Assembly (NCBI GenBank): GCA_030620095.1
Contig: JAUTXW010000325.1
Location: 1,718,501-1,782,500, forward strand
DNA from: Kuschelorhynchus macadamiae
Taxonomy: Eukaryota; Arthropoda; Insecta; Coleoptera; Curculionidae
Reading direction: 5' to 3'
Length of the DNA: 64,000 nt
Position numbers and translations under genes: made by a program. Positions 46,035 through 56,850 of this stretch are shown piece by piece. Under the pieces are notes generated by a model. That model saw only the letters and a program-made list of their open reading frames with translations, had not been told where the DNA came from and ran no database searches. The first letter of the stretch is position 1. Each line of letters opens with the position of its first letter.

Positions 46035-46200
46035 CATATTGAATAGGTAACAGCTGATTGCCTGGGAGATTTTCATCTCAACTTTAAACATAGCGGCGCG
46101 CGCTGGAGCTTGGACATATACTACAAAGTGATCTAATTGGGATGCAACTACTAGTATAATTGAGGGTTGAACTTCCTTACAGGTAAGTCGTTTAACCTCT
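46035..46200. repeat. Right inverted terminal repeat and right tail of the DIRS element
   Basis: 46035 to about 46150 is inverted with respect to the left repeat (CATATTGAATAGGTAACAGC to GGGATGCAACTA). From there to 46200 the sequence (CTAGTATAATTGAGGG to AACCTCT) is unique to this end and is repeated only in the internal complementary region. Confidence 0.93.
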
Positions 46201-46203
46201 AAT

Positions 46204-46900
46204 CATTTAGTCTAACCATAATCTTCTCATAACTTGTCCAGACATATTTGTAGCCGTCATTCTTTAGGGACCTTGCTTTTTTGAAAAGGTTCCTCAAGTG
46301 ATAGGCAAGTATAGCGGTGCCGGCTCACCTGGCAGTCCACAGTCTGTTGTTGTTATTCTTCCCTTATTTCTTCTTTCCTCCAAAAATTTTTTTTTAATTT
46401 TCCTTACATTTGAACTCTACCACAACCGGACGATTTTCCTTTTTTGTGTTTGCCAGTCTAATTACAACATCATTCTTTCCTAAATTGGGGTTCACATGGT
46501 TTAACACTTTTTCCACCTTAGGTATTACAGCAGTTGGCACATGGATCCCATTCCCAGCCTTGTGCTCAATCCCAACAATTACGATGTTAGAGTGCCTATT
46601 GTTTTTTTCTTGCCATGAGACTTTTCCCTTAAGCTTGTCAATTTCCTCATGTAGTCTAGCATTATCCATTTTCAAATTAGTGATGTCGTTGCTCATTTTT
46701 TAATTTTTGCTCATTATACTGTTCCGCATGAAATTTGATGTCCTTTTTTAAATCACGAATTTCTAGTTGGAGTTCTTTAATCGATTGAATCAGTGGATCC
46801 GCTTCCTGAGAATGGGATATACCAAGACTTTTTCGGCGATTTTCAGATTGCTCCTTCCTAACCTGTAGTTCAACTTTATTTTTGCAAGTGTTGCATGACC
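46204..46900 (-). pseudogene. LINE ORF1 relic (right of the DIRS element)
   Basis: Minus strand: CNTCKNKVELQVRKEQSENR near 46890 (end of a zinc-binding part), a coiled coil (PLIQSIKELQLEIRDLKKDI), and after a frameshift MSNDITNLKMDNARLHEEID, KLKGKVSWQEKNNRHSNIVI, VGIEHKAG (start of the RNA-binding fold of LINE ORF1). Then VLNHVNPNLGKNDVVIRLAN and a stop, and finally LRNLFKKARSLKNDGYKYVW, TSYEKIMVRLND near 46320-46204, a conserved ORF1 C-terminus. The frame continues directly on the far side of the DIRS element at 40908. Confidence 0.82.
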
Positions 46901-46904
46901 CTTA

Positions 46905-47440
46905 TCGTTTGATCAAAATTTGAAGTCAATCGGATAAGTACTTTTTAAGCTATGCCGCGAACAGACAGACCGACGGAGTTGATAAAATATATTTTTTGGC
47001 ATCTAGGGACGCTAAAACGTAAAGATATGTAAAATCTGGATATTTTTTTCAGGATTACACAAATTTTATTGGGCCGCCGTTTTTTTCCGCCATCTTGAAT
47101 TCGCATCACAATTTTACCGTATTTAATTATTGCACAAAATTTGTAACCAATCCTTTAAGTAGTTTTTCAAATTGAATTTTTAAATATTACTTGATTTCTG
47201 TGCTCAATTTGAAGTAAATTAGAAAAGTAGTTCTTTAGTAATAATTTTTTTCATATTTCACCAAAATTTGGAGTCAATCGGATAAGTAGTTTTTCAGCTT
47301 TGCCGCGAACAGACAGATAGTCAGACCGACGGAATCTACACAATATGTTTTTCTGCATCTAGGAACCAAGGAAACGTAAAGATCTGAAAACATCTCGGAT
47401 AGTGATTTTTTTACGATTACATCCCTTTACGAGGGAAGTA
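46905..47440. repeat. Repeat A copy (reverse orientation)
   Basis: Starts at cccttatcgtttgatcaaaa, includes AGTCAATCGGATAAGTACTT and CCGCGAACAGACAGACCGAC twice, the GCCGCCGTTTTTTTCCGCC word, and ends TTTACGAGGGAAGT at about 47437. It abuts the LINE ORF1 relic. Confidence 0.82.
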
Positions 47441-47544
47441 AAAAGGTTGAGTACCTTTAACATTTAAGAAACTTGATCATAAGTTTGATGATATAGATTA
47501 ATTATAAGTACAGATAATCAGAATATTTAAAAAAATATATATTT

Positions 47545-48000
47545 CGAAATAGGCGTTTTTATTGTTGAGTTATATACTTTTTATGGAAAACTGATATAGT
47601 TAGGTAGAAGCACCTTGTTTTAACGAACATTACGGCGTTGACAGCTCAATTTAAAAAAAAATTGACATATTTATGTTGTTTTTCCCGAAAACTGAATTCT
47701 TAAAAAAATATAGCATTTAGCACTACACCGTGGACAATAAACTTCTTACCATAAATACTAATTTCTCTTAAAACTGTTTATTCCCAACAAGATTTGCAGC
47801 AGTCTGTGAAAGGAACATCCTAATATCCCATCTTTCAATTAAAATATTAACTTTGATAATTATTGATAGAAACTGCTAGACAGATGAAAGCGGCAAAAAA
47901 AAATTTTGTGGATTTTTCAAATCAAATATTTCCGTACTCAGAAGAGACATTAAGGTTATTTTCATAAATCTGTTTTAAATTTTATCTGGAATAGACTATA
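47545..48000. repeat. Repeat B, copy 2
   Basis: Same order of words as 40190-40500 and 39761-39880, with insertions. Non-coding. Confidence 0.7.
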
Positions 48001-48059
48001 TTAAGGGGAAATCTTACTCGTGGTAAGAAGTCTACTGTACATTAGGGTTGCCATTTCGT

Positions 48060-48520
48060 TTTGGCATATTGGCTTTTACCACAATATTACCGGGTCATTC
48101 CCATATGACCCTTAATTTTTGACTAAAATCTCAAGTCAATCTGATGAGTAGTTTCTAAGCAATGTCGCGAACTGTCAGACAGACAGACAAACCGACAGAT
48201 GGACTGACGGAATTGATAAAAACATATTTTTTGGCATCTAGAGGCACTAAAATCTGAAAATATCTAAAACCTGAGAAATTTAATTTTTTTTGCGATTACA
48301 AATATTTTGTTTGGTTGGCTACCATTTTGTTCCACCATTTTGAATTAGTACTACAATTTTACTAGTTCTTCTCTATACCACAATTAGTTATGGCACACAA
48401 TTTGAAAATGAAATTAAGTTTTTTTTGACGCTGAATTTTTAAATATTTTATTAAGCCGCCATTTTGTTCCGCCATCTAGGATTCCTACTAAAAAAACTAC
48501 GTAAAACTTTTGTCACTCCG
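48060..48520. repeat. Repeat A copy (reverse orientation)
   Basis: TTTTGGCATATTGGCTTTTA, CATATGACCCTTAATTTTTG, AAGTCAATCTGATGAGTAG, a CAGACAGACAGACAAACCGACAG run shortened by decay, then CCGCCATTTTGTTCCGCCAT. No terminal hairpin is visible here. Confidence 0.8.
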
Positions 48521-49160
48521 ATAATTCATAAAAGCAATTTTTATCTGTTGTTTGCTGTAGTAAAGTAATCCTTACTAAAATTGCAAAACAATCTGAAATA
48601 TTTTTCGAAATTTTTATTTTTTTGCGGAATATAACTTTTTTAATATTGATTTTTGTGTTTAGTATGTTCAATCTTTAATTTTCTTGGATTTGTAGTGTCC
48701 AGCAATTAATTTAAGGTTAGTTGCGCACATATAGTAGCAAAAAATATTTGCTGTTATAAGTTTTCAACTAATTGCTTAAAAGCTTACTTCTAGATACCCT
48801 GTAAATTCCATGCGCAGGCACTCCAAATCATAAAAAAAAGATTGAGTACCACTTAAAACGTAATAAAATTGATTGAAATTGAAGGAAATTTCTTAAAAGG
48901 ATATAGACTAATAAGTAAATGAAACAGAATATTTCAAAAAATTTGATATTTCGAAAAAAAAAACAAAATTTTGAGAAATGATTAAAACCGTTTTTAGCAA
49001 TTTTAGTAAGGATTATTTTAGTGAAGCAAACATAAATTAAAAATTGTATTTGTAGGTTTTCGGCGCAACAAAATTCTTAGAAAAAATCCACTAAAAATGT
49101 TAATTATCTGTTTGTTCTGGTCAAAACATTTTTTTAAATGAGTAAATTTTAACTATTAAG
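48521..49160. repeat. Inverted parts of repeat B forming a foldback
   Basis: 48525-48665 (caatttttatctgttgtttg, actaaaattgcaaaacaatc) is mirrored by 48945-49065 in opposite orientation (gcaattttagtaaggattat, gaagcaaacataaa). The two arms are separated by about 290 bp. Probably two head-to-head copies of repeat B. Confidence 0.55.
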
Positions 49161-49479
49161 AGCCAGGACAAAGTCGACGCCGACTTTAAGCCCAAGAGGA
49201 AAGCAAATCAACTGCTGAAACACTCGTATTCACTGAAAAGGTTTAAATTGAGACCAGTTCGAACTTGACAGTTACAGGTTTAAGATGACATTTTCATCAA
49301 TTGAAAAAATAATTTTTCTAAGTGTCACAATTACAAAATGACTAAACCGAAACATACCTGGCAAACTAAGAGTTTTAACTTCCATGGCAACTAGACCTGG
49401 ACTAATTCTTAAATACGGGGACAAAAGTCTAAATTTTAAAAAGACGACTTGTTTTAGTACATATTTTTAAAAAGTAATA

Positions 49480-50175
49480 ATATTTACTTGCTTTTGATTA
49501 AATAATAACTTTCTCTCTATGACACATTATTCTTGCACAAAATTTGAAATCAATCTAATAAATAGTTTTTTCATGCTGACTTTTTAATTATTTTATTAGG
49601 CCGCCGTTTTTTGCCTGGTTGGCTTCATACCAAAATTCATAGTAAAATAGTATTCATTCCTATTTAATATTTGATTTTTGTACAAAATTTGAGCTAAATT
49701 GGGTAATTATTTTTTTAGTAATATTTTTTTTTAACATTTTTCTATGCCGCCGTTTTGTTCTGCCATATTGACTTTTTACCCAAATGTTACCAGGCACGTT
49801 AATATGACTCTTACTCTTTAATGCGCAAATTGACACACAGACTGACGGAATTGAGAAAACATGTTTTTTCGATGTCTAAGGATCTTAAAACACGAAGATC
49901 TGTAAAAACCTGGATTTTTGCACTTTTACAAATATTTTATTTTGTCACCATTTTGTTCCTCCATCTCGAATTCGAGCCACGAATTTAATAGTTCATCTCT
50001 ATATGTAGTCTTTTTAGGACGAATTTTAAAATATTTTATTACACCGCCATTTTGTTTCGCCGTCTTGGATTCATACCATAAATTTTATCAGTTCATTTTT
50101 ATGCAATAGTTGATTTTTGTGGAAATTTTGAAGTGAATTGGATAAGTAGTTTTTTAGTAATAATTTTTTTACATC
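49480..50175. repeat. Repeat A copy (reverse orientation)
   Basis: Contains the ATTAGGCCGCCGTTTTTTGC, AAATTTGAGCTAAATTGGGT, GTTACCAGG and ACACCGCCATTTTGTTTCGC words in register with the other copies. Moderately decayed. Confidence 0.8.
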
Positions 50176-50872
50176 AAGTGGTCTTGCATAGTAATTTTTA
50201 TAGCAGTAAATCATTAATATTTGATATTTATAGAGTTCAATAAAAAAGCGTAAGATAAATCAGTACGTAAATGTATTAAAACGTACTCATTATCAAATCA
50301 TTGAAATGGCTGCTTCAGGGGATATTACACGTTAGAGCTTTTATTACGATAACGCCAATAACCACTCAAGTTTAAAAAATAATTATGATAATTTCTTTAT
50401 TAGGAAATCATGGTTCTCGGGATTAGACCGTGTCTAATTAGAATTACTGTTCGACGTTTTGCCTGCGATTTCACTAGGCCCGCATCTTCAGGGATCTTTA
50501 CTTCACGAGATTTGAATACTAAAAGGTTTCAGAACCACGACTTCTTGTAGTTGACCAAAGCCGTGAAAGACATATTCTCAGGAAAACGTCTAGCCATGAA
50601 AGTAAACTGCTAGAATTCGAACACTATGCGTTTTAAAAATCTGACGAAATGGGAGGTCCTTCGTCTTTGTAGATAGATGGGCGCTAAAAGGATGCCTTTG
50701 GGTAGTTGTTCGTGTTTCCCTGACAGGCATGGCTACAGGAGAAATAATCGATGTCGATTTGTTAGAGTAAAATTCATGGTAGTATCTGCAGAACAGATAC
50801 AGTTACTTCTCATTTATGGGAACATCATTCAAAACTTGCATTTAGATTCTATTTCTTGGCTAATTTATAACT
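50176..50872. other. Intergenic spacer with repeat D
   Basis: 50405-50520 matches the reverse complement of 38860-38990: atcatggttctcgggattag, accgtgtctaattagaatta, cgacgttttgcc, catcttcagggatctttact. Such 'cttcagtgacctttactcc' tails are common at 3' ends of insect retroelements, but the parent element is not identified. No gene. Confidence 0.5.
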
Positions 50873-50884
50873 TAGGGTAAATCA

Positions 50885-51288
50885 AGGAGAGATGGACCAG
50901 TAGGAGAGATGGACCACTTGCGATTTCTCGCATACTGTGGCAACAACGCTCTTCTTGCCGGTGTAAAATCATGCAATAGCATCAGTTGTTAATTGGTAGT
51001 ACGGGTACTCGCGTGTTTGTGTCGTTTATTATAAGTTTTCGAAGAATTTAGTTTTGAATGGTCATCGAAATTTTGCATAGTGATTTTCTTTGAATAGTTA
51101 TTTCACTTGAGGCAAGTTTTAGATACAATTTTAGGCGGCGTGGTATAGACAGATATGTAAGACATGTATCCTGGCATGCACATAACCTCGAGAACATAAA
51201 GTTCTCTTGCTTAGTCGATGCAGGGTTTACTGTTCCATCTGTCACTTTTAGGAGAGACGGACCAGCAAAGTACAGGAGAGACGGACCA
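50885..51288. repeat. Left subterminal motif cluster of the pogo-like element
   Basis: Four direct copies of AGGAGAGAYGGACCA at 50885-50899, 50902-50916, 51250-51264 and 51274-51288. The first two have T and the last two have C at the variable position. Likely transposase binding sites (inference). Confidence 0.85.
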
Positions 51289-51309
51289 ATATCCTTTTGT
51301 TTAAGGATA

Positions 51310-53181
51310 CTGCCCAATCAGTACATCCGCAAGCGAAATGTGGCCAAGAGGTGTCCTTGGTCCGCAGAGGATTTATCCTCTGCTGTTAATGCAGTAGTGT
51401 TTGGCCAAATGGGTATAAACGAAGCAGCGAATTGATTCGGCATTCCAAAAACCACGTTTAAACGCAGACTTGCAGCTAGCAATTTGGATAAAACGGATTG
51501 TTTGGGCCCTAGCAGCGTCCTCGGTAGAGTAGTAGAAGCAAAGCTCGCTAACCATATCAAAAAATTACAGAAGAGAGGCTTTGCACCGACTAGGCAGGAA
51601 GTTCGAACAATGGCCTATAATTTAGCCGAACGTCTTGGAGTTCAACATTCGTTTAATCGGGAAAATAGTGAGTTGATATAGTCTCGATAGCCAAAGACTT
51701 TGTAATAAAATATTTTTAGGTAAAGCTAATAACGTATGGTTGCTCCAGTTTTTAAGACGAACTCCAGACATTACAGTTCGTAAAGCTGAAAATACTTCAA
51801 TAGGACGAGCATTGGGAATGTCTAAAACCTTTGTAGACGACTTGATAGAATACTATCTGAGATCGATTTGTTTGGCAAGCCCGGAAACATTTACAATACA
51901 GATGAAACCAGTCTACAGTTAAACACGCGAGCTGGGCAGGTAATGGCTGAGAAAGGATCTAAAAGGGTACCTGTACAGTAACCTGCTGTACACTTACCTC
52001 CTTACTGCGTGTTTAAGGGAAAAAATGCTAAAGCGGGTGGTCTGATGGAATGCCACCCGGCTCACCTGTACGGATGTCAGAGAAGTCAGCGTACGTAACA
52101 TCAGACATTTTCCTGGACTGGCTACAGAATCACTTCTACCCCAGAAAAGAATCCGGAAAAGTTTTGCTAATAGTAGACGGACATGCTTCTCGCACAACTA
52201 ATCTTGACACGTTACAATTTGCTGAGAACAACGACATTATTTTATTTTGTTTGCCGAGTCACACTACACATTATTTGCAACCACTTGATCGAGCCTTCTT
52301 CAAGAGCCTTAAGGGCCATTAATACGATTCGTGTAGGAGGATGATCAAAAACAACCCTAATAGGAGGTTAAATCGGTTGCAATTCGGCAAACTTTTAGGG
52401 GCAAAGTGGCTACAGTCAACAATGCTGTATCGGCCTACCGAGCGACAGGAATTTGGCCTTACAACCCAAATGAAATACCTGATTACGCTTTTTTGACGGA
52501 ATCACTAAATGAGGCTCCATTACATCCAGGAGATTTATCAACAGAAACTGTTTTTCAAGACATTTGTTCTCAAACTCTTCCTCGTAAATCTAACTCACCT
52601 CTACCACGCCCTTCAAGATTGCAACTAAAAAGTGAGGTAAAACGTTATGAAGCCCCTTCTCGCGATCCTAGCTCACCTCAACCAGGCTCTTCCGGAGGGC
52701 AACTGGAAAATGTGGAAGAACTTACCGAACAAGAAATAACACCTGAGAAGCTACTTCAGGAGCTTTCCCGGCGATGAAAAAGGCACGTGCTAACCTAATG
52801 GGTAACCTAACTTCAATCAGTTACATGACTCTTGTTCGCGAGAAGAAGCAGAAGAAAGCAGAAAAGAAAAAAGAACTTTCAAAAAAGAAATCACTAAAAT
52901 CGAATGAGAAAAAAGTGCAAAAAAAACGCAGGCATGAGTCTACTTTATCATCAGATTCTAATGAAAACCTAGTATTTGATGATTCATCTAGTAGGGAAGA
53001 AAATTTGGACGACCTCGAAAATCGTCGTCGGGTGTCTCGAAGTTTACAAAGAAAAAGAGAAGAATGGTTGCAGTGCATTCTCTGCTCTAGATGGCTGTAC
53101 AAGCTTACATCAACACATGCCAAATTTTATGAAAAAAGGGAAGAAAAAACGAAATTAGTGTACGGTCCGTCTCTCCTATAG
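51310..53181 (+). pseudogene. Pogo-like transposase with 52-bp intron, broken
   Basis: N-terminal psq-type HTH: CPWSAEDLSSAVNAVVFGQM, GINEAAN, stop, FGIPKTTFKRRL near 51350-51470. The CENPB-like second domain is KLANHIKKLQKRGFAPTRQE and ERLGVQHSFNREN. A mini-intron at 51668-51719 (GTGAGT to TTTTTAG) joins in frame to SKANNVWLLQFLRR. DDE part: frameshifted YNTDETSLQLNTRAGQVMAE near 51888, a deletion after VPVQ, SDIFLDWLQNHFYPR, LLIVDGHASRTTNLDTLQFA near 52160 and LPSHTTHYLQPLDRAFFKSL near 52250. Then TGIWPYNPNEIPDYAF and a Ser/Pro-rich region. From about 52840 comes a Lys-rich tail ending with a CILCSRW metal-binding-like end. At least four frameshifts or stops. Dead copy, but less decayed than the Tigger copy at the window start. 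Confidence 0.88.
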
Positions 53182-53224
53182 TCGGTGGTCCATCTCTCCT
53201 ACACCTTCTAGGAGAGATGGACCA
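53163..53224. repeat. Right subterminal motif cluster of the pogo-like element
   Basis: Inverted copies TGGTCCRTCTCTCCT at 53163-53177 (first base C) and 53186-53200, then a direct copy at 53210-53224. The last two face each other across 9 bases and can form a 15-bp stem. They begin in the last codons of the transposase frame. Confidence 0.85.
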
Positions 53225-53404
53225 ATTCGCTTTTTCAGTTTTTTATTTTTTATAATTAGTTGTGAAGTTGTATTAATGTTTGAACTGTGCCAAATAGATC
53301 ACCAAAGTTTATGCTGTAATTTTTTAAAGAATTTAATTCCTATAAATAAATAGCCTATCAAAAGTTTTTCAAAAGGATGGACCACCTCTCCTCGATTTAC
53401 CCTA

Positions 53405-55313
53405 CCATAAAATATAATATTCTTGTTATTGAAAGAATGGAAAAATTAACTGCAAAAACAAAATCACCCATTTATATTGCCGATAATTTATGTGATATTG
53501 AATTAAATGGAATTTTGTTTTTTTTAAGATTCGCAATATTTCCATAGTATTTCATTGAATGACTTTTCAACATTCAAACAATATGTGAAAGAACACAAAG
53601 GGATTCGAGAAAAATATTTTAAAAATATATCGTGGGAAGTTTTGTGGTTTTGCTCCTAGGCAGTTAATATTTTTATGCAAAAACCCTGTTATAGGCTAGA
53701 TTATAGAAGAAACTAATAATTTCGTAATCGATAAATTTCCTCGAAAGCGTAACTTTGGCGTACCATAAATCTGTCATCCAGTAGATCGTTATCAGGTTAC
53801 TCCCGAGACCATCGAACCCTTCCTACTCTAGTCGCAGTGTATTACGCAGATAGATTTAATGGTAATAAAAAACGGAAGTGTCAAATTACAAAACACCGCC
53901 TGTGTGAAAATACTGTCCTGATGGGTTTAAAATTATAGCTTATGCGCGTTTAGACCGGGAGTAATTGGTCGAAGAATGAGTTTTTATATGTGGGTTTCAA
54001 GTATTTAAAATGGTAACAGGTTGAGGACGTATAGGTGTAAGAATGCTTAGGCATGAATTATGTATAGCAGCGAGGTACACAGAATTGCCTAATTAGGAAT
54101 TGATTTCGGAGGATATCTGTTTGACATAAGGACCGCTCTTTTGTTTGTAAATAAAAGTTATTAAAAAATCTATTTTAACTTGAGAAATTTATTAAAAACT
54201 AAAAAGATTCGCTTTATTCTGATATACAATCAAAATGTAATTAGAAGAAAAAGGGGAAGTCATCAGTTTGAATTATTTATATTGTGTCGAACAGTGACCA
54301 GTATCCCAGATCAGGGCACTATAAACTTAAACAGAGTGTAAATTAATTCATGACCAAAACTTTGAAAGCTGATTTATCATCAAAGGAAAAAAAAGTCATA
54401 CAAACGAGAGGCCGCAAACGCTTCGGTTTGGAAATACGCGGCGGTACATTTTTTCGGTTTTTTTATAAATTTCTAGAGATTTTCAAATTAAATTTGGTAT
54501 ATAGCTTACTGTAACTAATAACTTTAAAGCAACTAAATAAGTTCTAGAAAGATCTAGGCAATGCTATTTTTGCCTTTAAAACACCCGAAATTTTAACTAT
54601 GACGCCACTGCCCATTTTCACAACAAAGTCAAATTTTTTTGTAACACTCTGGTATCTGAGCTTTTTCGATATTTTGTACCGGTTAGAATTTATTTAGAGA
54701 ACTGTCAATTTATGCATAAAAATTGTAGAATTGTGATCGCAATGAATTATGACGCCTTTTAAGTTAGATATATACAGTGCACAATATCAAAAAATCTAAG
54801 AGACCAGAAAGTAACTTTGTTATAATTAAAAATATATATAAAAAACTTACTAAAAAAATATGAGCTGCAAACAATTTTCATTTAATTTACAAGTTGCGCA
54901 AAAAAAACACGCAAAAGTAAGTAGGTGTAACTAAGCTAAAGAGCCTGCAATTATAAGTCAAAAAGTTCCTAGAAGTTTTCTGATAGTAGACGACTTGAGA
55001 AAATTAAAAATATGTAAAAAATGCGTAATTTTTACCTATCTATCATATCATTTTTTCAAAAACTAAGTGTATTATCAAAAAACTTCTAAAAGCTCTTTGA
55101 CTTGTATTTGCAGGATCTTTAATTTGGCTGTCTCAAAAGTTAGACTATTTTTTGGTTCTGCAAACTTCTATTTTTGTATTTATTTCGTACCCTGTATACG
55201 AAATGTCATTCCTTTTTCAATTAATCTTACTTTTTAAGTAAGCAAAACTGTATAAAGAATAACTTTTCACCTAAAATTACATTGTACATGTGTTACCTAA
55301 ACCCACGTACACG

Positions 55314-55379
<66 letters not shown>

Positions 55380-56842
55380 GAAAAAACAGATCGTAACGAA
55401 AATACGGCGTTAGTTCTCATTTTTAGTAAGGAATACTTATGTAATATAATGTGCATTTTCTGATGGGTTTTGTACCTGTTAATAACTTCCTATATTGACA
55501 ATTTTGACATATTGTAAAAAAGGATTCTGTAATATCGATATATCGATGGAAATGTGTCGATATTTTTACTATACCAAAGTTTACTGAATATAATATATAA
55601 GTTCCTTCACTCCGAGTCGGAACTTTGGCGAACGGGCTAGACAAGCCTGCCGACTGGGACAAAAAACTTCCAGTGGAGATTAGAGTAATAAAATAAAAAA
55701 TGTAATCGTTTTCTCCTCAGTTGCATATTGCGGGGAAGGCGATGTCAGGCGGTGTTCGATTGTAAAATAATTATAGTAATGAAGTTTAATATCTATTAGG
55801 TACTAATATCCGACAGTCATTAATTTAAATAAAAATTTAAGGAAATTAATTTGATGTTTAAAAAATCCCTTCTATCTACGTGACTATTCGTACGAGATGG
55901 AGAAAAGAAAAATATCACAGTCGAAAAGCATCACCAGTTTTTACATTGTTTGATTTATAAATGGTATATTATTATATATGTTTATAACAAGCATTGCCGT
56001 GTCATAATGCAATAGCCGGGATTTTTCTAACGTTTACGAAAGGTACTTTCTGGTGTCCGAATACGTAAATATTTCCCTTTCTGGAATATTGATTTTTAAT
56101 GGAGAGTAGAAGTTTTAGCTTAATTAAGCCGGTAATACAAAATCATGTTCCTTTTTGTTTTATGTTTTTTTATTGGTAAAAGTTATAACAGTGTGAGAAA
56201 TGCGTTTTTAATATTATTTGTTTATAACAGAGTACATCCCGGTTGGTGTTCGAAAATGGACAAAATGTCTTAAGGACTTTCTATGCGATCCAGAGGTGCA
56301 TAATTTAAACATAACTTTGATCATACATGGTAGTTCACAAAACCGTAGCAAACCAATCTTTCTTTTCACAGTATATTCGTTTTACTTTGGTAAGCTTATT
56401 TAAAGGCCAATTCGAAAACACCATATTTTTTGGTTTAGCTTATACAAGGTGCTAAAGATTACACATTCTGAAGTATGCATGGACAACTTGGAAACCAATG
56501 AAACCATGTGTGAGTAAATATAGAATAAAATATGATATTACCCAACCGCTTTTCGAATAAACTTTCCAAAATACAACAAATGCACTGGGTGTCTGATTAA
56601 AAAAGAAAAGAAGTTTGGTTTGCTACGGATTTGTGAATTGTGAGCTGGAGTGTATGATCAAAGCTATGCTAAGATCGTGTATCTTATGCATTTCTGAAAA
56701 ATCTCATGACACTATTCTATTTTGTAAATCAACTGAGATATTCCCTAGTCAAAATTTCATAGGACACCCTGTATATTCACCATTTCGGGTTGATGTGGTT
56801 TGAATTTTGCTGATAGACATTTTTTTCAAATTGGACTTAAGT
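53405..56842. other. Intergenic region with scattered repeat relics
   Basis: No gene recognised. 54470-54515 resembles 3645-3690. 55985-56060 (aagcattgccgtgtcataat, gccgggatttttctaacg) resembles 58300-58375 (repeat C). 56215-56400 and 56615-56800 have short open frames without motifs. A TA microsatellite lies at 55317-55377. Confidence 0.5.
55317..55377. repeat. TA dinucleotide microsatellite, about 30 units
   Basis: Uninterrupted alternating T and A over 61 bases between gctg and ggga. Likely length-variable and capable of cruciform extrusion. Confidence 0.98.
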
Positions 56843-56850
56843 TGCATATG

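Larger units (their letters stand above)
40909..46203 (+). mobile_element. DIRS-type tyrosine-recombinase retrotransposon (5,295 bp)
   Basis: Complete architecture of the DIRS order: inverted terminal repeats (40912-41029 and 46035 to about 46150), an internal complementary region (45831-45944), and three overlapping genes for Gag, RT/RNase H/methyltransferase-like and tyrosine recombinase. There is no integrase, protease or target duplication. The trinucleotide AAT is present at each extremity (40909-40911 and 46201-46203) and once in the circle-junction sequence. The internal complementary region matches the termini without a single difference. Only one frameshift is visible in the coding part, so insertion is recent. 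It lies inside a LINE ORF1 of opposite orientation. Confidence 0.96.
50875..53402 (+). mobile_element. Pogo-like transposon (2,528 bp) with subterminal 15-bp motifs
   Basis: The ends GGGTAAATCAAGGAGAG (50875) and the reverse complement of the right end GGGTAAATCGAGGAGAG form a 17-bp inverted repeat with one mismatch. Both are flanked by TA (50873-50874 and 53403-53404). Near both ends the word AGGAGAGAYGGACCA recurs (left: 50885, 50902, 51250, 51274; right: 53163 and 53186 inverted, 53210 direct, plus a shortened form at about 53375). The transposase gene is on the plus strand. Superfamily Tc1/mariner, pogo group. Confidence 0.92.

Noticed and set aside
48130..48165. CTGATGAGTAG resembling a hammerhead core
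   Set aside because: No GAAA at the proper distance and no pairing strands; it belongs to repeat A wording (AATCTGATGAGTAG in place of AATCGGATAAGTAG).
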